The notes under the pieces were generated by a model. It was given only the letters and a program-made list of their open reading frames with translations, was not told the origin of the DNA and searched no databases. This document shows, piece after piece, positions 19,812 to 31,900 of a DNA stretch of 64,000 nucleotides; positions within the stretch are counted from its first letter, which is position 1, and each line of letters starts with the position of its first letter. The stretch is from Rhodobacter capsulatus (lineage in GTDB: Bacteria; Pseudomonadota; Alphaproteobacteria; Rhodobacterales; Rhodobacteraceae): positions 1 through 64,000 of the forward strand of contig NZ_QKZO01000011.1 of the NCBI RefSeq assembly GCF_003254295.1. Reading direction: 5' to 3'. Made by a program: the position numbers and the translations under genes.

Positions 19812-22800
19812 CCCTGACCAACTCCAATCTCGATCACGCCCTGTCGCGCATGGCCCGTCGCTCTGCCTCCGCCGTCGTCGCCAGGGCCCGCACGTCGAAT
19901 ACGGCGCTGAATTCGGTGCTGTTGCGTCGCCTCGCTGCGGCACCCGGGCACCCCGAGGCACTTCTCGCGGCGCCGGTATTTGAGGCGGCAAAGGCTTGGA
20001 AACCGGGCGACAAGACCCTGGGCGATCTTTCGGGCACCTTGCTCGAGCCGCAGTTGGTCGAGGCTTTGAGTGCAGGACAGAAATATCGCCTGCCGAAGGA
20101 ACGTCCGCCCTATTTCCATCAGTTGGAAGCCTGGCGCGCGGCACTCGAGGCGCAAAAATCCGTTCTGGTGACTTCGGGGACTGGTTCGGGCAAGACCGAA
20201 TGCTTCCTGATCCCCTTGCTCAATGACATTCTCAAGCGCGTTCGGGTGGGGGCCGGGGTGCAGGCGATCCTGCTCTATCCGCTCAACGCGCTGATCGAGA
20301 GCCAGCGTGAGCGGCTCTCGGACTGGGCCGAAGGTCTGGACGGGCGGGTGAAATTCGCCCTTTACAATGGCGACACGCCCGAGACGGCCTTCAAGGCAGG
20401 ACACCCCTCGACGCGCGTCGAACTGAAAAACCGCAAGGATATCCGGGACAATCCGCCCGACATTCTGGTGACCAACATCACGATGCTGGAATACCTGCTG
20501 TTGCGCGCGCAGGATCGGGCAATCCTCGAGGCCTCGCAGGGGGCCTTGCGCTGGATCGTCCTGGACGAGGCTCATTCCTATGTCGGCTCGCAGGCCGCCG
20601 AGATGGCGCTGCTGTTGCGCCGGGTCCGGGCGGCTTTCGGTGTCGCGCCAGAGGATGTGCGGTTGATGGCCACCTCGGCGACGATCGGGGGAGAGGAGAA
20701 CGCGCTTGAAAAGCTGACCGATTTCACCGCGGCTCTGGCCGGGGTTGGCCGCGACCGGGTCGCCGTGATCGAGGGGGTCGAAGAAGACCCGCAACTGCCG
20801 ATGCCGGGTCCGGATGGGCCGCTTGACCCCGCTGCCCTTGCCGCGATGACGCCGTCAGAGCTTTGGTCCGCACTTTCACCGCATCCACGGATTCAGGCGC
20901 TGCATCGGGAGTTGAAAGCCGACCCGTGCAGCTTGACACAGATAGCGGGGGTGCTCTTTGCCGATCAGGGTCGCACTGAAGCGGCACAGCAGGTGCTTGA
21001 TGCCGTGGCGCGGGCCGAGGGCAACGGTCGCGCGCTCTTGGCGTGGCGAGCGCATCTGTTCCATCGCGCGCAAGGCGGGGTTTATGCCTGTGTCGATCCG
21101 GCCTGCCCGCATCGCGATGCAGAGCTGATCGCCCCCGAAAGCGGCTGGAGCTTCGGCGCGGTTTACACTGCTCCGCGGCCGCTGTGTCGCTGCGGAGCGC
21201 CTGTTTTCGAGGTGGTAGCTTGTGGCGGCTGCGGCGCGGTGCATCTGCAGGCGCGGCTCATCTCTGGCGCTCAAGCCCGCCTCGAAACCCCCGATCCGGT
21301 CGAGGGAGATGACTTCGCGCTTGACGCCGAACCCGAAGAAGATGTGGCCGAGGGCGCGGCATCGATGGTGCTTCTGGCCGGTCCGCAGGGCAAGGGGCGG
21401 CGCGTCCATCTGGAAAAGACGACCGGGCTCATCTTCGACAACGCGCCGCCTGAAGGCACGACGTCATGGCCGGTGGCGCTGGTCGAAGAGCCCGCAACAC
21501 GCGCATGTTGCGATCAGGCCGACGAAGCGCGTCTGCAAGAAATGCGCTTCGGGCCAGCGTTCTTCATGGGTAATGCCTTGCCGCAGGCACTTGAGGACCT
21601 GGCCGCGCCCGAGGATCGTCCGGGTCTGCCTTCGGGCGGTCGGCGCGCGATCAGCTTTTCCGACAGCCGTCAGGGTGTGGCACGGTTGGCGGCGAAGCTG
21701 CAACAGGAGGCCGAGCGCAGCCTGACGCGCGCCTTCCTTTATCATGCGGTGCAGGAGGGTGGGGCCGCGGCCGATCCGCACCAGCTGGCCGAACTCGATG
21801 CGAAGATCGCCAAGCTGAAAGCTGTCGATGCCGAGATGTTCGCACGCGAGATCGCCGATGCCGAAGGCAAGCGCGCCGAGATGACGGGCGATGCCGGGGC
21901 GGTGGTGCGTTGGGCCGATCTGGTTGCCCGCTTTGCCGCGCATCCCGAGCTGCGCAATTTCGCTGGAGAGGTCTGGCGTCGGCGCAAGCTTGGCGGGCGG
22001 ATGGGCGACAACCCTGCGGATCTGGCGCAGATGTTCTTGTTGCGCGAACTCTTCCGCCGTCCGAAGGTCCAAAACAACCCCGAAACGATGGGCCTTGTGC
22101 AACTCGTGTTTCCCGAGCTCGATGCCGCGGCGCTGAATGATCCGGTGCCGGGGGCACTGGCGCGCGCCGGTGTCGATGCTGCGGGCTGGCTCGGGCTTGC
22201 CCGCGCCGCGATCGACTTCGTGTTTCGGGATGCACTGGCTTCGCGTATTCCCGACTGGATGGTGCCAATCGTCTCGCCGCGCTTTGGCAAGCTCAACATG
22301 ATCGCCGCGCCCGAGTTGCGCTTCGAGGACCGCCCGAACAACACCCGTAGCTGGCCCGGCCCGGTCTGGAAAAGCCGTCCGATGCGGCTGCAATCCATGG
22401 TCTATGACCTGATCGCTGGTGACCCCGCCAATCCGCAACATCAGGACCTCGCGGGAGAGGTGCTTGAAAAACTGTGGAACTTGCTCAAGCGCACGGTTCT
22501 GGTCAGTGCCGCGCCCGGGGCCTACCAGCTTGATTTTGCGAAAGCCGCCGTCACGCGCCTCGACGCGGCCTGGCTTTGCCCGGTGACGCGGCGCCCCTTC
22601 GGCTATTCGGTGGCCGGGCGAAGCCCGTTCGACTGCAAGCGCAAGATGGACAAGGTGATCTTTCCGCGTCTGCCTGTGGCCCGGGCGGTCGGGGTGACGA
22701 CCGACGAGCGGCGAGCCCTGTCGCATTGGTGCGAGACCGACCCGGAGGTGGCTGAATTGCGTCGCCGCGGGCTTTGGAGCGATATGACCGATCGCGTTGC

Positions 22801-25800
22801 CGCCTATCCGGCGTTTCTGCGCGCGCAGGAGCATTCGGCGCAGATAAAACGAATTGAGCTGAAAGACTACGAAGACCGGTTCAATGCCGGTGAAATCAAC
22901 CTGCTGAATTGTTCGACGACGATGGAGATGGGTGTCGATCTGGCTGCGGTGCCGCTGGTGGTCAATGCCAACGTGCCGCCCGCGCTCTCGAACTATCGCC
23001 AGCGCGTCGGGCGCGCCGGGCGGCGGCGCGAACCCTGGGCCTTTGGATTGACCTTTTGTCGCGATCTGCCGCTCGATCGCCAGGCCTTCCTGAACCCGGC
23101 CGCCTTCCTGACCCGCAAGATCGCAGCGCCGAAGGTCTGGTTTGACAGCGCGCCGCTCGTGCAGCGGCATGTCAATGCCGCGCTGATCGGGCGGTGGCTG
23201 GCCGAAGATGGCGGGATGAAGATCAAGGCCAACACCGGGTCGTTCCTTGGTTTGCCGGGCTCCATCGAGAACGCGACGCCCACCGAGGCGCCCGTCGATC
23301 AGTTCTTGCGCGCTCTTGCCGGAGAGTGGGGCAGGGGAGCGGCGCTTGCAGCGTCTCTGCGCGATCTGGTGCGAGGAACCGCGCTCGAGGCGGTGACGCC
23401 CGCCACGCTGGTGGCACAGACCTCCGCCGCGATGGAGCGCCTGACGGTGAGTTGGCGACAGGAATATGCCGCCCTTCTCGATCGCAGCCTTGGTGCCGAT
23501 GAAGACACCGCCAAAGCCTTCGAATTCCGTGCTCGGCGCATGGCCGGTGAATTCCTGCTGGGCGATCTTGCGCGGCGTGGCTTCACTCCGGCCTATGGCT
23601 TTGCCACCGATGTCGTCAGTTTCGATCCGCTGGTTTCTGGTCGCTCCGATGTCGATACCGAGATCAGTTTCAATGCCCGCGGCGGTGCCTCGCGCGAATT
23701 GCATCAGGCGATCCGCGAATATGCCCCGGGGTCAGAGGTGGTGATCGATGGTCTCGTCTATCAAAGCGAGGGGGTGAGACCCGCGTGGGGGGGCGAGCAG
23801 GATAGCTCGAAACTCGAAGATTTTCAGGAGATGTGGGACTGCGGCAACTGCCATGCTTTCGGCGTTTCGGCGCTGGGGCGGCCCGACACCTGCCCCGACT
23901 GCGGCTCGATTGTGAGCGACCTGCGCAGGATCCTGCGCCCGGCAGGGTTTCTGACGGCCAAGCCGCCGCATACCGGCTATGAATCCCTCGCCTTCAGCCC
24001 CTTTGTCGCGCCGCGCGTTTCGGCGCAGGGCGGCGACTGGGTCGCCTTGCCCGATCCGGCGGCGGGGCGCTATCGGTATGATCCCGCAGGCTTGGTGGTG
24101 ACGCGCGCGAGCGGTCGGTTGGGGGGCGGTTTCGCGATCTGCCTTGAATGTGGTCGCGCAGCGCCGATGGAGGAAGGTGTTCAAGGCGTCGCGGCCCCTG
24201 TGCCCGAAAGCATGGTCCGGCATTACCCGCTGGCGCGCGGGCGGGCGACCAAATTGACGTCGGATGGTCATTGTCCGGGCGGCTACACCCTGCCGAACCG
24301 GCTGCAAAAGCATGTGCATCTGGCGCAGACCAGCCATACGGATGTGTTCGAATTGCAACTTCCGCCCCCCGCGACCGAGGCGCAGGCACTGGCGCTCGCG
24401 GCTGCGTTGCGCGAGGTGCTTTGCGCGCGGCTGGGGGTCGAGATCCCCGAGATCGGTCTGACCAGCGGGCCCTCGGTCGGAGCCGATGCGACGCGACAGG
24501 TCTCGGCCTGGCTCATTGATCGCGCGGCCGGTGGTGCTGGTCTCGTGGCGCGTCTGCAGGAGGTGGATCTGTTCTCATCGGTGCTGGCGGAGGCGGCGCA
24601 ACGTCTGGCTTGCCCCGAGGAGTGTGCGCATGGCTGCCCCTCGTGCATCTTGCAACCCGATCTGAGCCTGCGCGACATCCGGCTGGACCGACGCGGCGCG
24701 CGCAGGCTTGCTGAGGCGCTCGTCTTGCGGCTGCAGATACCCGAGGCGTTGCGGGTGTTCGGCCCGCAGACCCGATCGCTTGGCGGTGCGCTGGTTCCCG
24801 CGATCGATCGACTTCGTCGTGGCGGCACTCTGGCAAAAGTCGTTCTCTGCCTGCATGGGATGCCCGACACATGGGATTTTCAGGGCTGGCCGATGCGGGC
24901 ATCGCTGGCAATGCTGGCCTCGGCGGGAATTGCTGTCGAGTTGCGGCTGCCGAGCGGCGCATTGACCCATGCGGGGTTCGATCTTTCGATCAAGCTGGCG
25001 CTGCACCGGATCGCGCAACATGCGCGGATATCAGCCGTCGAGAACGCACCGCATGTTGGGGGGCTGCCGGTCGTTTCGATGCTGGCCGATGCTGCCGGCG
25101 GGTGGCGTGGCGTCGCGGTTCATGCCGCCGAAGAGGCGCAGACGAATGAGTGCTGGGCGATGGGCGGGCAGGGAACAGTCCTGATCGGGCCAATGGAGCC
25201 GCCGGCGCTGCTTTCCTCGCTCTCGATTGAAAAACTCTTCGAATTCGGCACCGGCAATGGTCGGGTGCTCACCCCCGAGGGCGATCTTGACGGCCCGGTC
25301 GCAGGTTTCGGGCGCCGGTTTTGGGGCTGGATCGGCAAGACCGCTCTGCTGGAAGTCGGCGCGATGAAGGCAGTTGGTGTGACCGAGGTCAGCTATTCCG
25401 ACCGCTATCTGTTGACCCCGATCACGCTTTGCCTTCTGGCCGAGACGATCAAGGCGACGCCCGGTCTGGGGGGCGCTGCGGTTCATATCGATCTTGCACC
25501 GAACGGTGAGCGTCGCGGTTTGAGAGATCCCTCAAAAATCTTCGAAGGTTACGACGATGATCGGGCTCGGCAGCAGACCTTGGCTGCGCTATTGCCCAAG
25601 GCGAAGTTGCGGATGGCGGCGCAGAAGAACGATCTGCCGCATCGCCGGGAACTGGCTTTCACCCTTAGCGACGGGCGACGCTATCGGCTGCTGTTTGATC
25701 AAGGCTTCGGCGGTATGCGCGCCGAGGGCCGTGACCTGCGCCACGATTTCCGCGCGCCGCCGGAACTGCAGGCGGCAAAGTTGCACCAAATCGATCTCAA

Positions 25801-25846
25801 CGTTCATGCTGGCGATGAGCCGGTGATTCTCGAGACACGACCATAG
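19808..25846 (+). CDS. DruE-like giant DEAD/DEAH helicase with DUF1998 C-terminus
   Basis: A 2012-residue superfamily 2 helicase. Walker A TSGTGSGKTE is near residue 121, DEAH box VLDEAH near 252 and motif III MATSAT near 290. The second RecA lobe is split off by a long insert and resumes around residue 1030-1080 (STTMEMGVDLA then YRQRVGRAGRR, motifs V and VI). Zinc-finger-like pairs (CGNCHAFG, CPDCG) lie near residue 1350. The DUF1998 segment near 1600 has CPEECAHGCPSC. This layout is that of DruE and related defence helicases such as DrmA/B. Overlap with the DruH-like gene supports a functional pair. Probably translocates on phage DNA; a nuclease domain was not seen. Confidence 0.82.
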   Translation: MTLTNSNLDHALSRMARRSASAVVARARTSNTALNSVLLRRLAAAPGHPEALLAAPVFEAAKAWKPGDKTLGDLSGTLLEPQLVEALSAGQKYRLPKERPPYFHQLEAWRAALEAQKSVLVTSGTGSGKTECFLIPLLNDILKRVRVGAGVQAILLYPLNALIESQRERLSDWAEGLDGRVKFALYNGDTPETAFKAGHPSTRVELKNRKDIRDNPPDILVTNITMLEYLLLRAQDRAILEASQGALRWIVLDEAHSYVGSQAAEMALLLRRVRAAFGVAPEDVRLMATSATIGGEENALEKLTDFTAALAGVGRDRVAVIEGVEEDPQLPMPGPDGPLDPAALAAMTPSELWSALSPHPRIQALHRELKADPCSLTQIAGVLFADQGRTEAAQQVLDAVARAEGNGRALLAWRAHLFHRAQGGVYACVDPACPHRDAELIAPESGWSFGAVYTAPRPLCRCGAPVFEVVACGGCGAVHLQARLISGAQARLETPDPVEGDDFALDAEPEEDVAEGAASMVLLAGPQGKGRRVHLEKTTGLIFDNAPPEGTTSWPVALVEEPATRACCDQADEARLQEMRFGPAFFMGNALPQALEDLAAPEDRPGLPSGGRRAISFSDSRQGVARLAAKLQQEAERSLTRAFLYHAVQEGGAAADPHQLAELDAKIAKLKAVDAEMFAREIADAEGKRAEMTGDAGAVVRWADLVARFAAHPELRNFAGEVWRRRKLGGRMGDNPADLAQMFLLRELFRRPKVQNNPETMGLVQLVFPELDAAALNDPVPGALARAGVDAAGWLGLARAAIDFVFRDALASRIPDWMVPIVSPRFGKLNMIAAPELRFEDRPNNTRSWPGPVWKSRPMRLQSMVYDLIAGDPANPQHQDLAGEVLEKLWNLLKRTVLVSAAPGAYQLDFAKAAVTRLDAAWLCPVTRRPFGYSVAGRSPFDCKRKMDKVIFPRLPVARAVGVTTDERRALSHWCETDPEVAELRRRGLWSDMTDRVAAYPAFLRAQEHSAQIKRIELKDYEDRFNAGEINLLNCSTTMEMGVDLAAVPLVVNANVPPALSNYRQRVGRAGRRREPWAFGLTFCRDLPLDRQAFLNPAAFLTRKIAAPKVWFDSAPLVQRHVNAALIGRWLAEDGGMKIKANTGSFLGLPGSIENATPTEAPVDQFLRALAGEWGRGAALAASLRDLVRGTALEAVTPATLVAQTSAAMERLTVSWRQEYAALLDRSLGADEDTAKAFEFRARRMAGEFLLGDLARRGFTPAYGFATDVVSFDPLVSGRSDVDTEISFNARGGASRELHQAIREYAPGSEVVIDGLVYQSEGVRPAWGGEQDSSKLEDFQEMWDCGNCHAFGVSALGRPDTCPDCGSIVSDLRRILRPAGFLTAKPPHTGYESLAFSPFVAPRVSAQGGDWVALPDPAAGRYRYDPAGLVVTRASGRLGGGFAICLECGRAAPMEEGVQGVAAPVPESMVRHYPLARGRATKLTSDGHCPGGYTLPNRLQKHVHLAQTSHTDVFELQLPPPATEAQALALAAALREVLCARLGVEIPEIGLTSGPSVGADATRQVSAWLIDRAAGGAGLVARLQEVDLFSSVLAEAAQRLACPEECAHGCPSCILQPDLSLRDIRLDRRGARRLAEALVLRLQIPEALRVFGPQTRSLGGALVPAIDRLRRGGTLAKVVLCLHGMPDTWDFQGWPMRASLAMLASAGIAVELRLPSGALTHAGFDLSIKLALHRIAQHARISAVENAPHVGGLPVVSMLADAAGGWRGVAVHAAEEAQTNECWAMGGQGTVLIGPMEPPALLSSLSIEKLFEFGTGNGRVLTPEGDLDGPVAGFGRRFWGWIGKTALLEVGAMKAVGVTEVSYSDRYLLTPITLCLLAETIKATPGLGGAAVHIDLAPNGERRGLRDPSKIFEGYDDDRARQQTLAALLPKAKLRMAAQKNDLPHRRELAFTLSDGRRYRLLFDQGFGGMRAEGRDLRHDFRAPPELQAAKLHQIDLNVHAGDEPVILETRP

Positions 25847-25992
25847 CGCGGTACGTGCAGGGTGACAAATTGGGACATCCTCGCGCTTGGAAAGATGGCC
25901 GCACCGAAGATCGGGGCTTGCCGACTATCTCCATGATTGTATGGTCAAACAATTGACGTGACACTGACCTGTCCAAAGAGCGGATTGCCGAA

Positions 25993-28900
25993 ATGCTGGA
26001 ACTGGACGAGAAAACTGACGCCGCGGATGTGATTGAGCTGACTCCTGAAATTTTTGCGAAGATTTTCCCGGTTGCCCGGAGTGATCGCCGGAGGTTCTCG
26101 AAGCTTTTCGATTTCATTGATCGAAATCATCTTTTCGATGATAACGTGTTCTATGAGGCCTTGCTGCAGCGATTGCGCGAAGATGATGAGTATTGTTCGC
26201 GCTTAAATCGTGCTTATTGGCGCACATCCCGGCCCAAGGACAAGAGCCGATCCTTGGCAGTGCGACTGACCCAATGGTTCAGAGTGAATGCGCCTGATTG
26301 GGATTTGGCGAATGCACCGATGAACGAGGCCAAGGCCGTTTTCCTTTCACCAATCGAACGAGAATTGTCTGATTTGTTCTGCCGGATGTGCGTTGGAGGA
26401 GAGGACCTCTCCGCAATTACGCCAATTTCGGACGACTACTGTGAGGAAGAGGAGACTGGCTGCATTGACTGGTCCGAGTTGCTCCACGACGTTAACGAGG
26501 AACTTGGTGCCCTGGCAACGCGCGAGACCGATCGGGCGGAAGAACTTCTTGCCCTCGCAAGGACACTGGTAGAGGCCTGCCGAGAGGACCGTCAATCGCA
26601 TGCGCAAACGGCGGCGAAAGTCCTGCGTGCGAAGCGAGAGGCGTTGTTGCAGGCAATCGGCGACCTCCACACCTGTGAAGCAGGGGCGCAATTGTCTGCG
26701 ATTGTTGCCGCCTGCGAGGATTCCGATATCGTCGATCGTTTGGGAGAAGTGTGTGCGACGCCTCTCGAAGCGTTGCATGACCTTCACGACGCGGAGGATG
26801 AACTGCGCGCAGTGCAGGACAAAGAAGACGCCCTGCGAAATGATCGAAGCGCAGGACGAGCGGAGTTGCGTGCTGCAATGGATGAGGTCGACCGTGCTGA
26901 TGCGGCTGTGACTGAACTTCGTCGAATATTTGCGACGGCCGTCGAGAGCGCGCTAGAGGCCGCAATCTCCCTCGCGGGTACGCCGGCGTGTATTTCTGCG
27001 GAGGATGTGATCGGGCAAAAGCCTGCCTTGATCCCGGTTGTTCCGACTATGAACGACACGGTGGCCTCCTCCGAAGCTTTCGACGGACCGATGGGCGAGA
27101 CTGCGGAAGAGCTGACCGAGGTGCCACTGATGTCAGATGCGGCGCAGGTCGCGCAGATGACCGAAATGCCGGATGAAGGTGTCGCGGCGGTCAAGGAAGA
27201 CGTTACCGTCAGCGCCGCCTTGAATGAAGAAATCGAAAACGAAGGCAATTTCGACACCGTTATTTCCGTGCCGCTCGAAGAGTTCCGTGCCGAACTGCAG
27301 ATCGAAGCGCAGCCGTGTCAAGAGGCCGAGATTGATACAGATGATCTGCCGGCTGTCTGGACTGCTTCGAAATCGCTGGAGAGCTTGATCACCGATTATC
27401 TCAATGATGGTGAAACGGCGCTTGCTTGGCATCTGACATCGCTTGCGAGCGAGTCGGGATTTGAGACGCCGATACCTGCGCCGTTGTTGAAGGCGCTGGC
27501 GGCCGCGCCGATGATCACCGGCCCGTATGATCACTCGATGCAGGTGATGGGCGAGATTTTGGCGGATGCGATGTCCGCCGTCGACAGCACCGAGGAACAG
27601 GGAGCCGCCGCCGAATTGCGGGCACGCTCGATAGCTTTCGCAGCGCTGTTGCGCCCCGCCCTGATGGCACGTGATACCAACGCGCGCGAACATCTGGCCA
27701 ATCTTTCGATGGCAGGGGGGCTCTCGGGCTATGCCAGCCTCGCCAATACGCTTGCAGGGCTACGCCATGATCTGCAGCCGGGTCTTGCAGACCTGAATGA
27801 TCTGGTTGGCGCAGAACAGACGCGTCGCCTGCCGCAGATTTCGTCCGAAATCCGGGATTGGTTGCCGAGGGCACGTGCTGCACAGACGATGCACGCCCCT
27901 TCGAGCGTGGTCTTGCACAATCTTCTGGCGCCCGATCATACCCTTGGCCGCCTTCTCGAGGCGGCGTTGACACAGGATCTTGCGAAGGTCGAGGAGGAAC
28001 TCGATTTTCTGTCCTCGCTGGCTGAAAGCCGCGCGACGGCGGAGGCTTTGGTGGAGGAGGAGGAACGCGCGCTGGATCGTCCACGCCGAGATCGCATCCG
28101 CGGCATGGCCTTCGACTGGATCTGGCGTCGATTGCAGGAAGGGGCGTGCCTTCTGTTGCGCTGGCAGGAGGCCGCGCGCGTTGATGCCTGCTCTGACGAC
28201 CGTCGCAGGGAGGAGTTGCGCCGGGTCGTGAACAATCTGCGCAAGGAACTCACTTCGGTGCGGTCCTGGAGCTCGCAGGAGGACGGTCTTGACTCGGCCG
28301 TGCAGCGTCGTCTGGATGCCGCGATCGAGGATTTGATTGCTGCCGTCGAGGGGAAGCAAAGCAGCGGGTCGCGGCTGCGTGTTCTTGAGGCTCTTGATTG
28401 GCCCTTGACGCGCTTGCGCGGGCCGTGCCAGCCCTTCGAACGCGACGGCGAGAGGTTTGATGCCGAGGTGAGGGAACGTCGCGCGGTCCTGTTTGACACG
28501 CTGCGGCTGCCTGCTCGGGTCGCGAAAACCGAAATCGAGGCGTTGGAGTGGCACATCGAGGATGCGGCGATCCTTCCCGCCCGTTCGCTGCTTGCGAACC
28601 TAGAGCGCGATCAGGTCCTGCCCGCCGAGCAGATTGAACGATTGCGCCAGCGCATCGAAGAGGCCCGGGTTGCCGCTGAACAGCGGGCCAAGGACATGAT
28701 GATGGCTTTGCGCCACGAGTTGGAGCCCTTGCAGAGCATCGATTTGCAGGAATCGCAAAAGATCCAGATATGGCTGGATCGGCTGCAGGTGATCTCCGAG
28801 GCGATCGCGGGCCGCAGTGGAGAGTTGTGTCTGCCGATGCATGATGATGTGCGATCGCCTGACGTGCCGCCCGATTTCCCGCAGCTTTGGCCGTTGCTTG

Positions 28901-31900
28901 ATCAAGCTCGTGTCCTGCGTGATGACGTTCGCACGCGGATCATGGGCGAGCAGAAGGCGCGATTGGAGGCGCTTGCCAGCCGTTTTGATGCTGATCGGCG
29001 GGCCGATCTTGCCCGCGAGGCACGCGAGGTGATGGCGGAACTCGCCGATAGCGATCTGATCACGGTCGAGGATACCCTGATCCGGTTGCAGGATGGGCAG
29101 AGCCTTTTGGCGCAACGCGAGGAATCTGAAGACCACTTTGCGACCTTCTATCCCGGTTTCGTCACTGATGTGACGGCGGCTTCGATCGAGATGGGCGCGA
29201 TCATGCAGGCGATCGAGGCGGGCGCGCGAATCGATCCGCTCGACTATTCCGCACTTGAAGAAAACAACAGGGCACGGTCCAAGGATCTCTTGGAAAACTG
29301 GCGCCAGGTCGGAAACTCGATGCGCTCGAACCGCGCCGATCTCAGCGGGGCGCTTCAGCGCTTTATCGAGCGGCTCGGATTCACTTCGGTGGTGATCGAA
29401 AAGGAAACGACGCTCACCCCGAACCTGCGCTGGATGCGGATGCGCGCCGATGTGCCGGTGGCAACGCATTGGTTCTTGCCGCCCGTGTTCGGAAGCGGTT
29501 CTGGGGGCAGCTATCCGATATTTCTCGCGCGCCGCGAGGTCGAGGATGCGCAGCTTGTGTCGGAACTTGCAAAGATTGGCCGTGATGCGCCCTGCATCTT
29601 GCTTGTTTTCGACCGCATGACCAAGGCGCGGCGCGAAGGTTTCGCGCTGGCGATGCGTCGGGCAAAACAGACGGTCTTGTTGATTGATGAGACGCAGGTG
29701 CTCTACTTATCCACCCGAAGCTCGTGGATGGAGCGGATTTTCGCCTGCGCCACCCCGTTTGGCTATCTGCAGCCCTACACGACGTCTTCGGGCAACATTC
29801 CGAGCGAGATGTTTTTCGGACGAGAAAAAGAGATTGCCGCGATCGAGTCCGTCGAGAACAACGGCTGCCTCGTTTATGGGGGGCGCCAGCTTGGCAAATC
29901 GGCTCTGCTGCATCATGTGCGCAAGCGCTTCGATCAGCCTGTGACCGGCCGCCGCGCCTATTATCTCAAGATCGACGAATTCGGCGGCCCGGTTCAGCCC
30001 GCCACCCAGATCTGGGAAGAGATCCGTCGGGTTCTCATCCCCGATCAGGTTGTCCCGAAAACGGCCGATAGCCCCGAGAACATTGCCGCAGCCATTCTTG
30101 ACTGGCTGGCGCGGGGCGGTGAACGGCGCATCCTGTTCCTGATCGACGAGGCGGATATGTTCCTTGCCTCAGAGGTTCGAAACAATTTCCCGAACCTCAA
30201 TCGGCTCAAGGACATGATGGAGTCGAGCGCACGGCGCTTCAAGGTGGTCTTCGCGGGCTTGCACAACGTCCGCCGTCTGGCGAAGGCGCCGAATTCGCCG
30301 TTGGTGCATCTGGGCGAACCGATCTGCATTGGCCCACTCAACACCTCGGCCGAGAGCGGGCATCAGGCACGTCGACTGGTGATCGAGCCGATGAAGGCGG
30401 CGGGCTTCGATTACGCCGCGCCCGATCTGGTGCATGCGCTGTTGACGCGGGTGAACTATTATCCCTCGCTGGTGCAGGTGTTCTGCAAGGCGCTGCTTGA
30501 GGGAATTGCCAATCTGCCACGCCCGCCGGGCACGGGGCCGCGCTGGCGGCTGAATAAGGAGCAATTGTTCGAAAGCAGTTCCGCCGGGGGCATCCGGTCG
30601 CAAATCCGCGAGCGGTTCCAGTGGACGCTCAACCTTGACCCCCGCTATGAGTTGATCGCCAAGGTGTTGGCGCTGCACCGGCTCGAAGGGGCCGATGCGT
30701 CGGGTGGCGCGATGTCTGTCGCTGAACTGATGCGTGAAGTGGACGTTTTCTGGCCGCGCGATTTCGAGCGGCTCAACCCAGATGACTTCCGTGCTTTCCT
30801 CGATGAGATGGTCGATCTGGGCGTCTTGATCCAGCAATCACCGGGCCGCTACGGGCTGCGTGGGGCGCAAGTGGCGCAGATGCTGGGCGATCGAGAGCAA
30901 CTTGAAAACGAGATCGAGGAAATCGCCACCAAGGAGCCGCGCGTCGATTATGATCCGGGGCTCTATCACCGCCGTTTGCGGGCATCCTCCGGCGAGCAAA
31001 GGGCGCCGCTTTCTGATGGCAGCCTTGCGACACTCCTTGATCCGCGCAAACCCGGATTGCGGTTTGTCGTCGCCACGTCGGCGGTCTGGGGCAATGACCT
31101 GCCGAAGCTTCTGGCCGAGATTGCGAAAGATTGGCAGGCACAGGACGGCAGGCTCACCGGGGATGTCTTCCGCGGCACCGAGAGCGAGCTGCGTAGCGCG
31201 GTTGATCGCGGTCAGTCGCGTCATGTGATCGTGTTTTCGGCGTCGGGGCGGATTTCCCCCGCTTGGCTGATCTGGCTTCGCAAGCATCCGCGGGTTTTGC
31301 GGGGCGACATCCTGCCGGTCTTCATCGGCGATCCCGAACACATCGCCGCTTTGTTGCCGAACGGCCCGGTCGAGGGCGACTTCGGCCTCTACAAGGCACG
31401 CAGCTGGGAGCGCACCATGGTGCGCGCCTGGTTGGCAGAATTTGGGCTTTCGGTGCTCGACACGCCCGACTGCCGCGAGGCGATCCTGTCGGTGACCGGC
31501 GGTGTTCCCGCCTTCATGCCGAAATTGCGCCCGAAGCTTGAGGCCATCGTCGCGCAGGGTCGGGGCGGCGACTTTGAACCGCGGATCCGTGACCTTGCCG
31601 GAGAGTTCCAGCTGCGCCCTGCGGATGTCGGGTTGCCCGACACGCTTGTGCCGATGTTTTGCACCGTGGCCGAATGGCTCGGCGTCGAATACCAACCCCA
31701 GCGCTCGACGGGGGGACGTTGGAAGGCCGAGAATGTTGACGATCTGGTCGAATTGCTCGCGTCGGAGGGCAACGCGAATCCTGACAGGGCCTTGCGGCAG
31801 ATGGCAGATCTGGGCCTCTTGCTGCGCGAACAGGATCAGGTTTCGTTGACCCACCTCGGTGCCTTGCTGGCGCGTTCCGCCGAGGCGCCCGCGACGCGCA

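Noticed and set aside
21464-23704. 746-residue minus-strand ORF inside the DruE-like gene
   Set aside because: Antisense open frame caused by codon bias; His/Arg/Gln-rich composition without domains.
19808-25846. DISARM DrmA/DrmB
   Set aside because: DISARM has separate helicase and DUF1998 proteins plus a methyltransferase; here helicase and DUF1998 are fused and no methyltransferase is present.
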